Shown here: positions 11,456 through 22,976 of the stretch, piece after piece | Layout of the letters: each line of letters opens with the position of its first letter | Position numbering within the stretch: the stretch's first letter is position 1 | NCBI GenBank assembly: GCA_917880885.1 | Contig: OU862906.1 | Location: 60,616,665 to 60,680,664 of the forward strand | DNA: 64,000 bases | Origin: Limnephilus marmoratus | Taxonomy: Eukaryota; Arthropoda; Insecta; Trichoptera; Limnephilidae | Direction of reading: 5' to 3' | Translations under genes and position numbers: made by a program | Notes under the pieces: generated by a model | What the model saw: the letters and a program-made list of their open reading frames with translations, nothing else | Database searches by the model: none | Told to the model about the DNA's origin: nothing

Positions 11456-11722
11456 TGACTGACTCACCACTTCGACATGACGCCTTTCATTTATCTCCCG
11501 TCTCTACCGATCCGGCCCGCTCCCTCAGTTCTTTTTCTTTAATCACGCTATCTAAAAAAGGAACATAGGTAATGAAAACGGTGTAAGAAGTTTATGTACC
11601 AGTGTTTCAAATTACATTACTTACAACAAAAAACATGTATCTTTTCGTGTTTGCAGCAAAAAATAAATCAGTATCTAGCTATTATTATTTTATTATTTTC
11701 TAAAGATTATTAAAATTACTTT

Positions 11723-11844
11723 GTCCTAAATTCTATGTAATAAATGCATATACTTCTTTAGACATATTCACCAATACTTCTAGGTCCTAAATCCTACGTA
11801 ATAAATCCATTATACTTCTTTAGACAAATTCACCTATACTTCTA
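11723..11844 (+). repeat. two-copy 61-bp tandem duplication
   Basis: GTCCTAAATTCTATGTAATA at 11,723 and GTCCTAAATCCTACGTAATA at 11,784 start two adjacent units that both run to a TATACTTCTTTAGACA stretch and ACTTCTA. The units are about 90% identical. Confidence 0.8.
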
Positions 11845-11849
11845 TTCTT

Positions 11850-12205
11850 GCCGCACTGAGGCCAACTTTCAACTTCAAACGTTAGGACGATTGGGTGGAG
11901 GGGTAGTTCGTGCGTTGGAAGTTCGAGTTGGAAGGTTGGAGTTCGAGTTGGCCCGAGATCGCCTCCGAGGCGATCGGCAATGGTTGGTGCAAGTTAGCCC
12001 AACACATCAGTCTGCGCAATATTATTACGGGAGAGTGGTATAAAAATGGTTTGAAATTATGATTTTTTTGGCTTTACAAATCGAAATCAATATTATGGAA
12101 ACCGAAAACAATTATAAGCAACTGATAAGGTACAGCGCCGAATCAGCTGTTCGACGTCCGCCATTTTGGAGTTCGGAGTTGGAAGGTTGGCTTCGGTGTG
12201 GTAGT
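11850..12205. mobile_element. TIR element (MITE-like), about 355 bp
   Basis: The left end (GCCGCACTGAGGCCAACTTT) and the right end (AAGGTTGGCTTCGGTGTGG) are imperfect inverted repeats of about 30 bp. Inside, GAAGTTCGAGTTGGAAGGTT recurs in variants. No coding frame and no clear target duplication, so the boundaries are approximate. Confidence 0.55.
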
Positions 12206-14180
12206 AGCATAAAACTACCGATCTCAAGCATCATCGATGTACATTACTGACAACTTACCAAAAAAAAAATACTAACAAAACTCTTCAAACACAGAACTGT
12301 TTTTGACGATATCCAAACTGCTCGTGACACTAGAACCAGAGGGCGTAATCTCTCAAATATAACTACTTTTGGCCAAATAAGCTTTTTGCAACAGTGCTTT
12401 ACTTCCACTGAATATTAGACAGAACATTATTTGAAATATATATCGGACACCAAGTTTTGGATCATCAGCCAAAACAGATCAAACATCAACGATTTTGTTA
12501 AAAGTATTTCCAATGGTAAGATGCTGACTATCTTTTCATTAAATTAAACATTGTTGTTATTTTTATGTTTGTGGTACGTTGTAAATGAGTTTCCCATAGT
12601 ATTTTCCTAATAGTTATCAATATTATCTTTAAATTTAAGTTTGCAAGGAAATAAAGTAAATAAATAAATTAGAACGAACAGTCAGACCACAAGTTTTTAT
12701 CGCATTTTATTAATAATTAGCGCAGACTCGTGAAAAATCATAGTCTTCAGTCATGGTCTGAGTTCTTGACAAATCAGTTCCAATTTTGAAATTCTTTTGG
12801 CATTTTATCGAAATCTGAACTCTTCACATAAATCAGTTGCAATCTTCGAATAGTTAATATGACACTTACTTCAATAACCAATTTGAGTTTATTGAACCAG
12901 AGTTACGCAGGATCGCCTCTAAAATTTAATTCTAAGCGTATGTTTTATAAATTAAAACAAAAATAGCTCACATCCATACAAAATATTTGCTTGACAATAT
13001 GATTTTTTAAAAATCAGGTTAGTTGGGTTTTTGGGTTCCAATCCAAAATAAAGTTTAGTATGCAAAGGCCGCTCAACCGCTCCTCGGAGTGTTCGCTAAT
13101 TTACGAAAATAATTAAATTTATTTATATAATCAAGTTCAATATATCAAGTCATGACCAATATTACAAACACGTTGAAAATGAATAGAGTTATGTAAAAAC
13201 CAAACAAGTTATTTAATTTATCGCAGTCATTACATCCATTTGTTTATTAATCCCAAAAACCTTCTAAAACAGCGACGGCAAGGACACTCTCTACAAATTT
13301 CAACCCATGTTTTTTTTATGTTAAAAAATAATGCGAAGGTTTCACTGATTTTGATATACATATTTGCAATCTGTAAAATGAAACTACTCTACACAAAATA
13401 CATTTGAGACAAAACAAGTTTGATTTGATAAATAAATTTCTGTTCGTTTTATACTTGCTTATTTTAAAATTTTCCCATCAAACCCATTGATGTATTGTAT
13501 TTAGATGAGACATGAAGTGAAAAAATAGGTTCCACTTTTGTGTGTCTAATTAGTCCGATTTGTCCTCCAACGCTCGTTCCCAGCGCTCTAACGCCGAACG
13601 ATCGGTCCAACTACTGGCGTAATGGCTGTCCAAATTCAATTATAACTATTACAAAGTCCACAGTGCAACCCGGAGTTTTATTATAAACGCTTTTTCAAAA
13701 TGTGATATTTATCAGTTTGTTTTTTGTTGCGTAACGTCAATTTGCAGAACAACAATTTGTTTTCGGTACCAAAAGCAGAAACCACACGTAAAAAGATAAA
13801 TATTGTGTCTAATTGATTCTTCATTAATTTCGAATGCTGTAATTCAATTTGCGTATCTGTGCGAAAATCGTTTGATGTAATAACTTTCTTTAACTGTTTG
13901 CTATACCGTGCTTTCGATTTCACCGTTGACAAATAATAGCAGTCATATTGACGCCATCCATTAAGTAATATCTAGACAGGACGTGTGAATTTTAAAAAGC
14001 AACCAAAAAGATTGATCAAAAAGAGATTGCATTGCTCGCAATCGGATCGGAAGAAGCTTTGCTTTTTACTTTTTGTTGGTGTGCACGAAGCAAATTTGTT
14101 TTACAGCAAGTTCGTCCCAAAGCTCACTACTAGGTTTGTGAGTATCATTTATCAAACACGAAATTGAGGCAGTTAGAAAT
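12206..14180. other. AT-rich DNA, no gene recognised
   Basis: About 2 kb of AT-rich sequence. The longest frame (13,681-13,932 minus) shows no recognisable motif and is probably chance. A short GC-richer patch at 13,565-13,615 contains AACGCTCG and CGAACGATCG motifs. Confidence 0.45.
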
Positions 14181-14184
14181 ATTT

Positions 14185-14280
14185 TAGGTAGAAGTTCTCA
14201 AGGAGTTTATCATTGTTGCTGGAGGCCAAGACCCGACCTGGGTTGTAGAGCCACAGATGATGATGATGATGATACCTTAT
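14185..14280 (+). pseudogene. 3' end of the LINE family seen at 1-445
   Basis: It reads LEAKTRPGL and stop, then a short 3' UTR ending in a (GAT)n run (about 14,250-14,272). The same C-terminus occurs at about 415-434. It is extremely 5'-truncated. Confidence 0.6.
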
Positions 14281-14340
14281 ATGTACCTATATAGATTCCA
14301 GGCGACGCGTCGCGGCGAGGCATATCGATAAACGTAATCT

Positions 14341-14735
14341 TCTTAATATATTATAAAAATGAATGTTTCTATATTTGTCCTCTATGCGGTGCCAAAAACA
14401 TACATTCCATTGCGATGAAACTTTGGTGATTTGTGTTCGCATGCCCGGGAAGGTTTCTATATATAATGGTAAGCTCTGGCAAGGGAAACTTAAGAGGGGT
14501 GAAGGAGAAGTTAGAAGGGGAACGAGGCAGGGGAAGGGGGCGCGGAAGGGGAACGGGGACGGAAACGGGGACACTCGGGGAAGAGGTGAGGAAGAGGTGT
14601 AGGGTGAAGGAGGGCAGAGGGAAGGCATAGGGAGGGATTGAAAAGGAGACATAATAGCGGTAGGGGACAGCAGGGGTAAATTTGGAAAATCCATGTTTCT
14701 CACACGGACAGCTCACTCATACTCTCCAGACGGAA
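14341..14735 (+). mobile_element. Helitron-like element with purine-rich core
   Basis: It starts TCTTAATATATTATAAAAATG, resembling the TC...ATAAAAATGAA 5' end of non-autonomous insect Helitrons. About 170 bp of almost pure purine (GGGGAAGGGG type) follow on the plus strand. The right part, read in reverse (GTGTGAGAAACATGG near TTTTCCGTCTGG), matches 42.29-42.42 kb. Frames across the purine block are compositional, not genes. Confidence 0.5.
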
Positions 14736-14807
14736 AAACAAAAAACACTGAAAATTACAAGCGTATCATTGTACAGATAAAAAAATATTTCATTTCTTTC
14801 TAGCAAA

Positions 14808-14918
14808 ACAACTACGTCACGCAACAATTTACGACAACAAAATAAACAACTACGTCACGTAACAATTTACGGCAACAAAATGAACAACAACATTAACAAT
14901 TTACGACCACCAAATGAA
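14808..14918 (+). repeat. short tandem repeat, about 38-bp unit
   Basis: ACAACTACGTCACGCAACAA, ACAACTACGTCACGTAACAA and a partial third unit share AATTTACG(A/G)C(A/C)AC and AAAATGAAC motifs. Confidence 0.7.
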
Positions 14919-15664
14919 CGCGGTTTTCGCTGGTTTCGTGTACGTTTTTAGAAGCTTCTACCACAAGTTTACATTAAGTAGGGATGTTAAATTCATTTCC
15001 ATATCTTGTGACGCGATGCTTTTCGGGCTTGCAATTGGCCCATAAAGTAACAAATATTATTACATTACGGGATTGGAGCGTTGTGTTGTTTTATATTGTA
15101 GGGAACTTGCATTTATATTTAGGCTTTCTAAGCGAAGCGTCGAAATTCAATGGGGAGTAGTATTATCAAATTACGAAATTAGAGTTAATTGGTCGATGAC
15201 TTTCTTACGTAAAGTAATACAACTGTCGTATTTATTATATTATCATATTTTTGTATGAAATACGTCTGTATGGAAGACTTGGCTGACAAGGTAAAATGTT
15301 TGTGAATACACCACCAGTCCCAAGTCTCAATGACTCTCAATGGAAGAGGGTGAGTCTGTCTGCCAGTGTGACTACCGCACATCAATTAATCAAGAGGCTA
15401 GAGGGAGTGGTGAAGGGAAGGAGATGAGGTACATGAAGGTTGGGAAGTAATAATTATATGATTATCAAATGCTCTTGTTGACACTCTTCCACATCAGTAT
15501 TCAATTTAAAGGAAAATTATCTTACTTTTAGTCAGACTAAAGCTAAAATAATATCAATTGGCAATGTTCCGGTAATTATTGCTCAATAAAGAAACTGCAG
15601 GCATAGTAGAAGTCTTATACAAGATTGGGTAGTGGAACAAAGCGTAATTAGGTTAGGTCCTTAC
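14919..15664. other. probable intron of the ABCG-like gene, no second exon recognised
   Basis: It lies downstream (on the minus strand) of the exon at 15,665-15,782. A continuation beginning with the Walker-A-proximal 'GYR..G' region of ABCG proteins was looked for and not found. AT-rich overall. Confidence 0.45.
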
Positions 15665-15782
15665 GTGAGTCCTGCCAGGATGTTGAGTAGAGTGCTTTTG
15701 CCAGCTCCTGAAGGTCCCATGATGGCGGTGAGCTCCCCAGATTTGAATCTTCCATCGACGCCGTGTAAAATGTTCTTTTTTG
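15665..15782 (-). CDS. internal exon of an ABC transporter subfamily G (ABCG) gene, Walker A exon
   Basis: The 118-bp minus-strand exon lies between TTTTGTTACAG (polypyrimidine plus acceptor) and GTAAGG (donor). It has two leading nt, 38 full codons and two trailing nt. It reads [20 protein letters not shown] and then [18 protein letters not shown]. This is the start of the nucleotide-binding domain of ABCG half-transporters, with Walker [10 protein letters not shown] binding the ATP phosphates. These membrane transporters (white/scarlet/brown, ABCG1/ABCG4 group) move sterols, pigment precursors or xenobiotics. The wording is nearer the ABCG1/4-like group, but the member cannot be fixed from 38 residues. 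There are no stops or frameshifts, and codon use is balanced, unlike the TE relics. Flanking exons were not recognised, so the introns are probably long and full of repeats. Confidence 0.85.
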
Positions 15783-16610
15783 CTGTAACAAAACGGAGAA
15801 AAACATTAAATTTAAATGCAGAAACGACATTTACATAGCTCCCTCTTTAGCAATAATAACTGAGTGTTCTCTATGACATTAAATATTGTTATTAGTCTTA
15901 TTTACTCTTTTATCGGCAATTCAATGGATATGAAAAGTTTAAATAAAAAAAGCACACACCATAATAAATATCATTACGTGTTCTTTCAATAGATTTCCAT
16001 TGAGAAAATAACAACAATAAAAATGATGACACATAAAATTATTAATTTGAATATAATATATTATTCATAACAGTAATTATAATGTAAATCTGCTTGGCGA
16101 AATTGAATAATTATGAAGCAATACTACCCAGCATTCAATAATAACATTATTACGGTTGGATTAATAAATAATGAATCCGATTGCTATTATTATCAGGATT
16201 TCCCGCCGAATGACTTGACAATGAATGACTTCTAAAATTCAATTAGATTTGCTTAGTTTTTTTGTGTTTATTTTCAAAATATCCAAACCGAGGTAATAAT
16301 TTGACGTTTGACGTCAGATAAGTACAAAAGCATTATGTTATATGAAATTAGTTTGACCTTTGTGGTACTTCTTTTCCAAAGATTTAAGTACAAAAAATAT
16401 AGTTTCAGAGTTTATTATTTCTATTTAATGACGAAAATAAAATAATACAACTTCTTGAAATACTTACCTGTATTGAAAAAACATTTAAAAAACAAACATA
16501 ATTTCAAAATAATTTGAATTTTTTATTTATTTATTTCTATTCTAGACGCAGTTAATAGATGTTTACAGTTTACAGTTTATATACGTGTATATAAATAATA
16601 GGTACTAGTA
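15783..16610. other. probable intron, AT-rich
   Basis: It lies upstream (minus strand) of the ABCG exon. AT-rich with TTATT runs; no further exon or repeat boundary recognised. Confidence 0.4.
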
Positions 16611-16706
16611 ATACAAAAAATATATATGAATAATCTGTAACTGTATGTGAATGGGTTAGTAGAAGTATTTTGTGAACACCTGACTAGGAGACCCTGTGCC
16701 GAGGTG

Positions 16707-18200
16707 CAGTGGCGCAGCGATGGGGGGGGGGCGTTCCGCCCCGTTTGCCACCCGACAAGGGGGTGACACTCGACCGTGGAAAAAATTTACACAGGATATT
16801 GTCACCAAAGTATTGTGTACACGAACACGGTCTGTTATTTTCTTTCATATGTTCCCCGTGGAGTGCCCCGAATTTAGTGTCTAGGGGCCGTCTGTTTCAA
16901 CGCTCGCTAAAGTAAAAGTAAAACAAAATGCTGTTACTATAGTTAAATTTCACCAAAATGCGTTTTTCAATCAATTTGACTGCTTGTTTTATGTTACTTT
17001 TAACTTTTGTATTTACTTTCCGAAAACCGATAGTTACTCTAGAGTTATATACTCCGCCATATTGGCATATTTGACAGTTCTGGTCGATGTAAAGTACGGA
17101 AATGGGTGCTTAAACATTGATTACTAATATACTAATCAGTACCTAATCATGATAAATATTGTAGAAGAGTATGATAATGACGATGAATTTCTCATCCAAT
17201 ATGTCTTGCAGCGAAAATCAAAACATTTCGTCCCCGCGTCAATAATATGGTTATCTGGGATGATTTCGAATTATTTATGTCCAAAAAATCTTGCTGTTGA
17301 ACATAATCAATTCTGATATCGACATATTTAGCGTTGCCTTTTAGAGACAATCTATATTAAATGGATGTATCGCAATTTTACAAGATCTTCAAATCAATAT
17401 ACCTATTGTATCATAAACATTACAAAAATATAACATGAGTAGGTAGTAGGTTAGAATCGTTTCGTATATCGACTTTAGCGAGTGAAGCTGCATTTAAAAG
17501 ACTCTATTAATGCTAGTGTAGTTTGTACACGTACACCTACTACTTACGTTTTATGTAATACTCTTACAAACGGATTTTCAAAAAGCTACAAAATGTACGT
17601 TTTTCTAATGTTTTTGATACCATAAATAAGATCTCGTAAAATATGTGACACTTCAAATTCAAGGAGATATCACAACCACTGGAAAGTAAACTACATTCAT
17701 ATTGTATATTATATGTTTTATAATAATTATGTAGGTCGTCATTTATTTGTAAATATTCATACAAATACTTTTATCGGAATAAAGCCGTCAGATCTCACGA
17801 CGCGAAAAAAAATACAACCGGATATTTTGACAGTTTTTCTGATTTAGTATACGGTGTTGCCGCATCAAAAAATATTTCGATGCGTTTTTTGACATAATTC
17901 CGAGGAATATTATGCTTTTTAGACTGGCCACACTGAAAACTATTACTTTGGCGAAAATACACTTGAAACAGCGCGCGGTCCTATTTAACGTCCTCGTTAC
18001 TTTAACTGACAGTTAAAATTTAACTTTAGGACACAATTTAACTTTCTGTTGAAACAGACGGCCCTTGGTCTTTTTATATGCGAACATAGCCTATATTTTT
18101 GATTTTTTTTGTCAACTCAACTTTAATAGGGGGGGGAGGTGACACCACACCCCGGGGGTGACATCCGCCCCGGGTGTCACCCATGCTAGCTACGCCACTG
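16707..18200. mobile_element. hAT-type MITE with 8-bp target duplication, itself interrupted
   Basis: The ends are CAGTGGCGCAGCG and, inverted, CAGTGGCGTAGCTAGC, the widespread CAGTGGCGTAGC hAT terminus. CCGAGGTG is duplicated exactly at 16,699-16,706 and 18,201-18,208. Subterminal G/C-rich GGGTGACAC and GTGTCACCC stretches are inverted. With the inner element (16,885-18,064) removed, about 314 bp of non-coding MITE remain. Confidence 0.85.
16885..18064. mobile_element. TIR element nested in the hAT MITE
   Basis: The 1,180-bp element begins GGGCCGTCTGTTTCAAC and ends in the inverse, GTTGAAACAGACGGCCC (17 bp). AGTAAAAGTAAAAC-like and TTTAACTGACAG-like motifs are subterminal. No long ORF. The flanks TAG and TTG could be a decayed 3-bp duplication, hinting at PIF/Harbinger; the superfamily is uncertain. 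Confidence 0.75.
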
Positions 18201-18440
18201 CCGAGGTGTTCGCATGTTTTAGATAAAGTATTATTTTGCCCTCGTAAGTAAAAACACAGCTCGTCCTTCTCTATCAATGAGGATACTGTGGTTCCACCCA
18301 TGACGGCAAAATTGTATATAGGTACATATTACATTAATAGCAGTTAAAGTACATCATAATACCTATTATGTAGACACAATATTGTAACTTGGTTTTAACA
18401 GTGCAGTGAAAAGAAAAGAAAATATATCAAGTGAAGATTT

Positions 18441-18856
18441 TTATTGAGTGACCTAAATGAAATGATGTTGGAAATCTAATTATTGGTTAAAATCTGTTAA
18501 AAATAGATAAATAACTAAAAGGGTTTCTTCATGTTTTTGTTTTCCCAAAAAAAACATCGCTAAATACAGATGGTGTGCAATTTAAGTCCGTATATTCATA
18601 GATGTCAATAATATATCCGCATCTCTTTTCTCTCACGGACAATCTCGGTCGTTGAACTTCTCTAAGCAGTTTATAATTAACTTTGTCGGCGCAAATCTCA
18701 CGACCTACATCTTCAGGGCATGCTATGCGCCATCAGGGACGGACTGTAGGTAAGTTTAAAAAATGGCGGACTAAATATTTTAAGATGTCCAAACTTAAGC
18801 CTTCTTTGTTCACATAAAGCAGATCATTTTAATTTTTACGACTTACAGATAGAAAT
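18441..18856. other. no gene recognised
   Basis: Mostly AT-rich. A less AT-rich patch at 18,640-18,755 ends GGACTGTAGGTAAGT, which looks like a splice donor on the plus strand, but no protein was recognisable upstream of it. Confidence 0.35.
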
Positions 18857-19690
18857 CTTTTTTTTTTACGTTAACTCCTGAGGAAAATAATTTCCCTCAG
18901 GGCCTATGTCATCTGGGATGCTGTGTGGAGGGTCTTTTTGAGGAGAGGAAGGAATGAACATTGGTCTTGAAGAGACCCATGTTGTAGGAAGGAGGAAACA
19001 CAGAGGCCGGCAAATCATTCCACAGCCGAGCTGTTGAACACAAGAACGAGTTGAAGAAACGACCCGTTCTCATGTGGCAAATGTCAACCGTATACAAATG
19101 TTGGGCACGCGTTTGGCGTGTTTCCCGACTATGCACCGGTGCCGAAGGGATCAATGATGCTAGTTCCTCGGAGCATCTTCCATTGTAATACCGGTAGAAC
19201 AAGGATAGCATTCCCACCCGACGCCTGTGCTCTAAAGATTGCAATCCGTCTGTTAAGATGGGAGAATCTATCAAACGGACCGCCCGTTTCTGCACAGAGT
19301 CGAGGGTATTTTTCAGGTATTTTGGAGCTCCAGACCAGAGGTGGCTGCCAAATTCAACCGTGGGGCGCACTTGTGATTTGTACAGGGTTAGCAGTTGTGT
19401 ACTATTAAAGTATCTGCGGGCCCTGTACAGTACGCCCAGTTTCTGTGAGGCTAACCTTACTTTGGCTTCAATGGAGCCCCCATACCTGAGCTGGTCACTT
19501 AGGGTTAAACCAAGCATTTCGATGGAGGGCCTGTTCGGAAGATTGCTTCCGCTGAAAGAGACTAGATTTTCATTTCGATCCCTTTTAGACGTAATCAGAC
19601 AAGATTGGGTCTTTGAAACATTAAATTCAACGAGATTATTTTTACCCCAAGAGAAAACACTCTCGAGGTAACCGTCCATTCTTTAATAAT
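18857..19690 (-). pseudogene. LINE-A copy 2, best-preserved C-terminal part
   Basis: An open minus-strand frame of 256 codons (18,909-19,679) covers the region after the polymerase motif: SVFSWGKNNLVEFNVSKTQ, RDRNENLVSFSGSNLPNR, GSHLWSGAPKYLKNTLDSVQ, KRAVRLIDSPILTDGLQSLE, LFYRYYNGRCSEELASLIPS, WNDLPASVFPPSYNMGLFK. It is 5'-truncated just downstream of the YADD box. The 3' side has the hairpin tail (CCTGAGGAAAATAATTTCCC at about 18,880) and a T-run at about 18,858. It is the cleanest local reference for LINE-A. Confidence 0.88.
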
Positions 19691-20798
19691 GTAATATCAG
19701 CTTTATTGCAATTATTCGACATAAAACTAGCATAATTTAAAAATGAAATAATTCCCTTTATGCATCAATACATCAACTTCTAGATTTGGCGTTTGGCGTG
19801 TATAAATTTGCAAGATGAATGTGGCCCATCTACGAGTAATTTCTTTAACACAACTCACTATCGAATTGCGTTGTATCGCTTTAAAAGCCTTACCGATTTT
19901 ATTTTATTTCAATTTATTACCTAAGAGTAAGAACCACATATTTATATACAAAGTGAAGTTTACAAACTTTTCCTCAATAATATTATAATTTCCAGTTTAC
20001 CCCTGGTCTCTATTCACAGAGTAACCGCAATTTTTATTGTATTTCAAATCACAAAGTGCAGATGAGAAAGTACTCCTTCTTTTTCTAACTCTCCCCACCA
20101 CAAAATAAGAAACAAAATGCATCGAAAGAGAGAGAAGAAATAATATAAAATATAACAATGACCTATAACGTTAATCATGGCCATAATAAATAACACGTTT
20201 TCCACCTTTGAAGAAGTGATTAGTGACAATGAAAAGAAAGTTGTCCGAGGTGGCCGGTAGAAAAAACTATATGTAACAAAAGGTACCATACGAAACAGTT
20301 TTCTCCGATCTAATGAGGCTCTTAGTTGAGAAAGAACGACAGATAAAAGAAGTCAATGACTTGCACTGGTGAATATGAATAATTATCTCAACTATTTATC
20401 ATTAAAAACTCAGGGACGGTGAGGTCTGACATATTAAAATGATTTTTTTTTATAGAAATTTCAAGATCAACGTAAATATTTTGACCTTGTCGCGTCCATA
20501 TTGTATCCTCTGAGAGGAAAGTCGTATCCTCTATAAGCGAAGTATGTTTTTGTATCTATTTGTAAAATAAAATTATATAGAATTTTCAAATCATAGTTGT
20601 ACTGCGCCCTTGAGGTGATTTTTTTTGCAAAAACGGCTCTATACAAATTATCCAATTAAGTCATTATATTGTAATATCATATACCTACTTACCAGTGACG
20701 GTGTTCGGAAATGAAAAGTTGGGAGGCACAAAAATTATGTAAAGTTAGCGTTATGTATAACTACACTGACCCAGTTGTCATTTGTAGTAATTGTTATA
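19691..20798. other. AT-rich DNA, one short shared repeat
   Basis: No coding sequence. At 20,605-20,660 the TTGAGGTGATTTTTTTTGC, AAAACGGC and TTATCCAATTA motifs match a 60-bp insert in the SINE-T copy at 39,976-40,033. Confidence 0.45.
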
Positions 20799-21247
20799 CA
20801 GGGTGGACCTTAACTGTGTTCGCGGTTTGTTTCGTTATTTTTTGAACAATGCGTGGGGCGAGCGCGGTTCGGGGGGTATCGTTATGCTGATTCCAGACTC
20901 ACGGCGAGAAGTCTCGGCGAGAAGTTCTCGCCGAGACTTCTCGCGAGAACAAGCACTTATCCACACTCATTTTTCTCACTCGTGATCTGTTTCCCATCCG
21001 GTATGGACGACATTACAGACGATATTCAAAATGCTGCAGGTTTGGCTCTGTGCGATAAATTACAACTCTTGTTGATTGTTCCACATTTTTAACATAAGGA
21101 AACAAAATTTTCGAAACAAAAACCAAAATATAACGCACGTCTACTCTCAACCGCTCACTAAACAACACTGAGACAAAACGTGAGTGTAGTAGTCTTCTCG
21201 CTTCTCGCCCGAGAAATCCTTTGAAGCGGCCAAATTTACCGACAGTG

Positions 21248-22976
21248 GAGGTAATCCACCTCTTACCCGCCTTGGTATAAGTAACTGATGGTTACTCCTT
21301 CAAGGCTCTCGCAAGATTCTAATTTTTTTTGTTAAACGAAGCTACATTTATTTATTTTGAACGAATCTAGACCTCCAGTGTCCATGCATACGTTGTTAGT
21401 AAGCAGTATGCAAGTGCTTAACAGGAAAAACAAAATGCAAAAAATAGGTTAGTAAGACAAAGATAATTAAACAGGGCAAAAGAAAAACTCATTCATGAGG
21501 CTCCATGAGGCGGCATTGCATCTGTAAAAACCCGCAAGCACCTGCATAAAATAGAGAACATAAGTAATACAATAAATCTCAAATCAATTGGCAAGTACCA
21601 ACAAAAAATGTGAATGGCTTTCGGTCTGATCATAAACTACACTTAGCTTCCGTGTCCCTTAGCCAACCACTCAGTGAAGCCTCAAAGAATGTTAGCTGAA
21701 TATTTGGGGTAAAATACCCGAAGACTAAAAGAAATTTCAGCGTTGGGTAGTCAGAGGCAGGACAAAGGATAGTCAAGGTCGTCTGATCAAGCCTCAAGCC
21801 TGCACATGTCATTGGGGGAGGCGCAGATAGATTTGAGAAGGATCTGCAAAATTAGTAATGTAACTAAAGATGAAGCAGGGACGAGGTCCAGCACACCCCC
21901 GTATGGGGATAGGGGAGAAAAAAAAATTGGAGTTTAGTTCATCCAGTAAAACATTGAAACAGTTAAAGACAAACAAAACAAAACAAAACAAGGAACATGG
22001 CATAAATTAACAGTAGTATAATAATTATTAACAAAACAAATCGCAAGGCAATTATATACATTTTTTTAAAACATAGTGAACAAAATAATATAATAACGCA
22101 AATGTAAAATATAACATATAAATCCTAATATATAATAAAATAAATGTTAATAAAATAAAAGAAATAACATATTACAGAAACGCAAAACACATAAATCATA
22201 ACAATTAAATCCAAGCGGTAAATGTAAAGGAATCATGAAGAGTGTCCGTGAATTCAGAAGCAAAATACACCTGGTACCTAAGTTGTTTTACAGCTACTCA
22301 GCGACTCTAAGAACAGGCCATCTCTCAACCCAAACTTTCGTGAATTTCCTCAGGCACTCAAAGTTCACCTTATTCGAGACGAGATCTGTATTCCAAGCAG
22401 GTCTCGTAATAACTTGTAAACCATCAATCATTTCGTCTCGAGCATCCGTCAAAATCTCACAGTGCCACAAAATGTGCTCGGCTGTTTGGTCGGTATCACC
22501 ACAAGCGCAATTGGGATGGGATGATAGAGCCAGTCTGTGAAGTCTACCTCTAAACTCCCCATGCCCAGAAAGCAATTGGGTGATATGGTGGTCCATTAAA
22601 AGATATGCCCCTTCCATTCTGATTTTAACTGATGGAAAGAAGGAGAAGGTCCATCTTCCCATATTCGATCTATCCCATCTTATCTGCCATTCACTCAGCG
22701 TTTTTATTCTCATCATCTTTAGAAGTTCAGGGAGAGGCACTGCTCCACCAGGTATTAATTCAATACCAAGGTGGTTTACAGGTCTTCCTCTTTTCAGACA
22801 CTTCTTTGTCAAAACTTCCCTAATTTCTAAATCAATTGGCAAAATGCCAGCCAAAATTGGCAAAGCATCCGATGAAACTGTTCTGTAGGCTCCTGAAAGC
22901 GCCAGTAAGGGGATTCGCTGGCCCCTCTTAAGCGCTGAATGAATAAGTGAATTACCGAGTCGATGTTCCCATAAAC
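21248..22976 (-). mobile_element. R1-type LINE insertion with 16-bp target duplication
   Basis: AAATTTACCGACAGTG occurs at 21,232-21,247 and again at 22,977-22,992, bracketing 1,729 bp that contain an R1-like C-terminal ORF on the minus strand and a long 3' untranslated part. The 5' end is truncated. Classical R1 elements sit in 28S rDNA; this one sits in a MITE. Confidence 0.85.
22291..22940 (-). pseudogene. R1-type ORF2 C-terminus (zinc-knuckle tail)
   Basis: A 189-codon open frame, extendable upstream to about 22,940, reads GAYRTVSSDALPILAGILPI, EWQIRWDRSNMGRWTFSFFP, HHITQLLSGHGEFRGRLHRL, and the Cys-His motif CACGDTDQTAEHILWHC. This CxC..H...C knuckle with GHG(C/E)FR upstream is the C-terminal end of R1/LOA-group reverse transcriptases. 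The endonuclease and polymerase domains are absent through 5' truncation. No stops lie in the visible part, so the insertion may be fairly young. Confidence 0.85.

Larger units (their letters stand above)
10637..11527 (+). mobile_element. solo LTR (891 bp)
   Basis: It begins TGTGGCGACACATCATT and ends CGCTCCCTCA (TG...CA) and is flanked by GTTC on both sides (10,633-10,636 and 11,528-11,531), the 4-bp duplication usual for insect Ty3/gypsy elements. Internally it has a TATA box, an initiator and an AATAAA in the right order (U3-R-U5). It is much more GC-rich than its surroundings. No primer-binding site or gag/pol follows, so it is best read as a solo LTR left by LTR-LTR recombination. It is unrelated in sequence to the 234-bp LTRs at 28-33 kb. 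Confidence 0.65.
16611..18440 (+). repeat. interspersed repeat with a GTGAACACCT/GAGGTGTTCGC motif, interrupted by a hAT element
   Basis: The parts at 16,611-16,706 and 18,201-18,440 together match 45,175-45,337 plus 46,456-46,510 (TTTTGTGAACACCT, GAGGTGTTCGCATGTTTTAG, CAATTAAAGTACA, GTGAAAAGAAAAG). In both loci another transposon has landed inside it. No coding sequence. Confidence 0.65.

Noticed and set aside
13681..13932. 83-codon minus-strand frame in AT-rich DNA
   Set aside because: Lys/Leu-rich, no motif, no splice sites; chance frame.
14363..14716. Overlapping Gly/Arg- and Pro/Ser-rich open frames on both strands
   Set aside because: They follow directly from the homopurine tract of the Helitron-like element; composition, not coding.
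18740..18760. GTAGGTAAGT splice-donor look-alike on the plus strand
   Set aside because: No protein-like frame precedes it.
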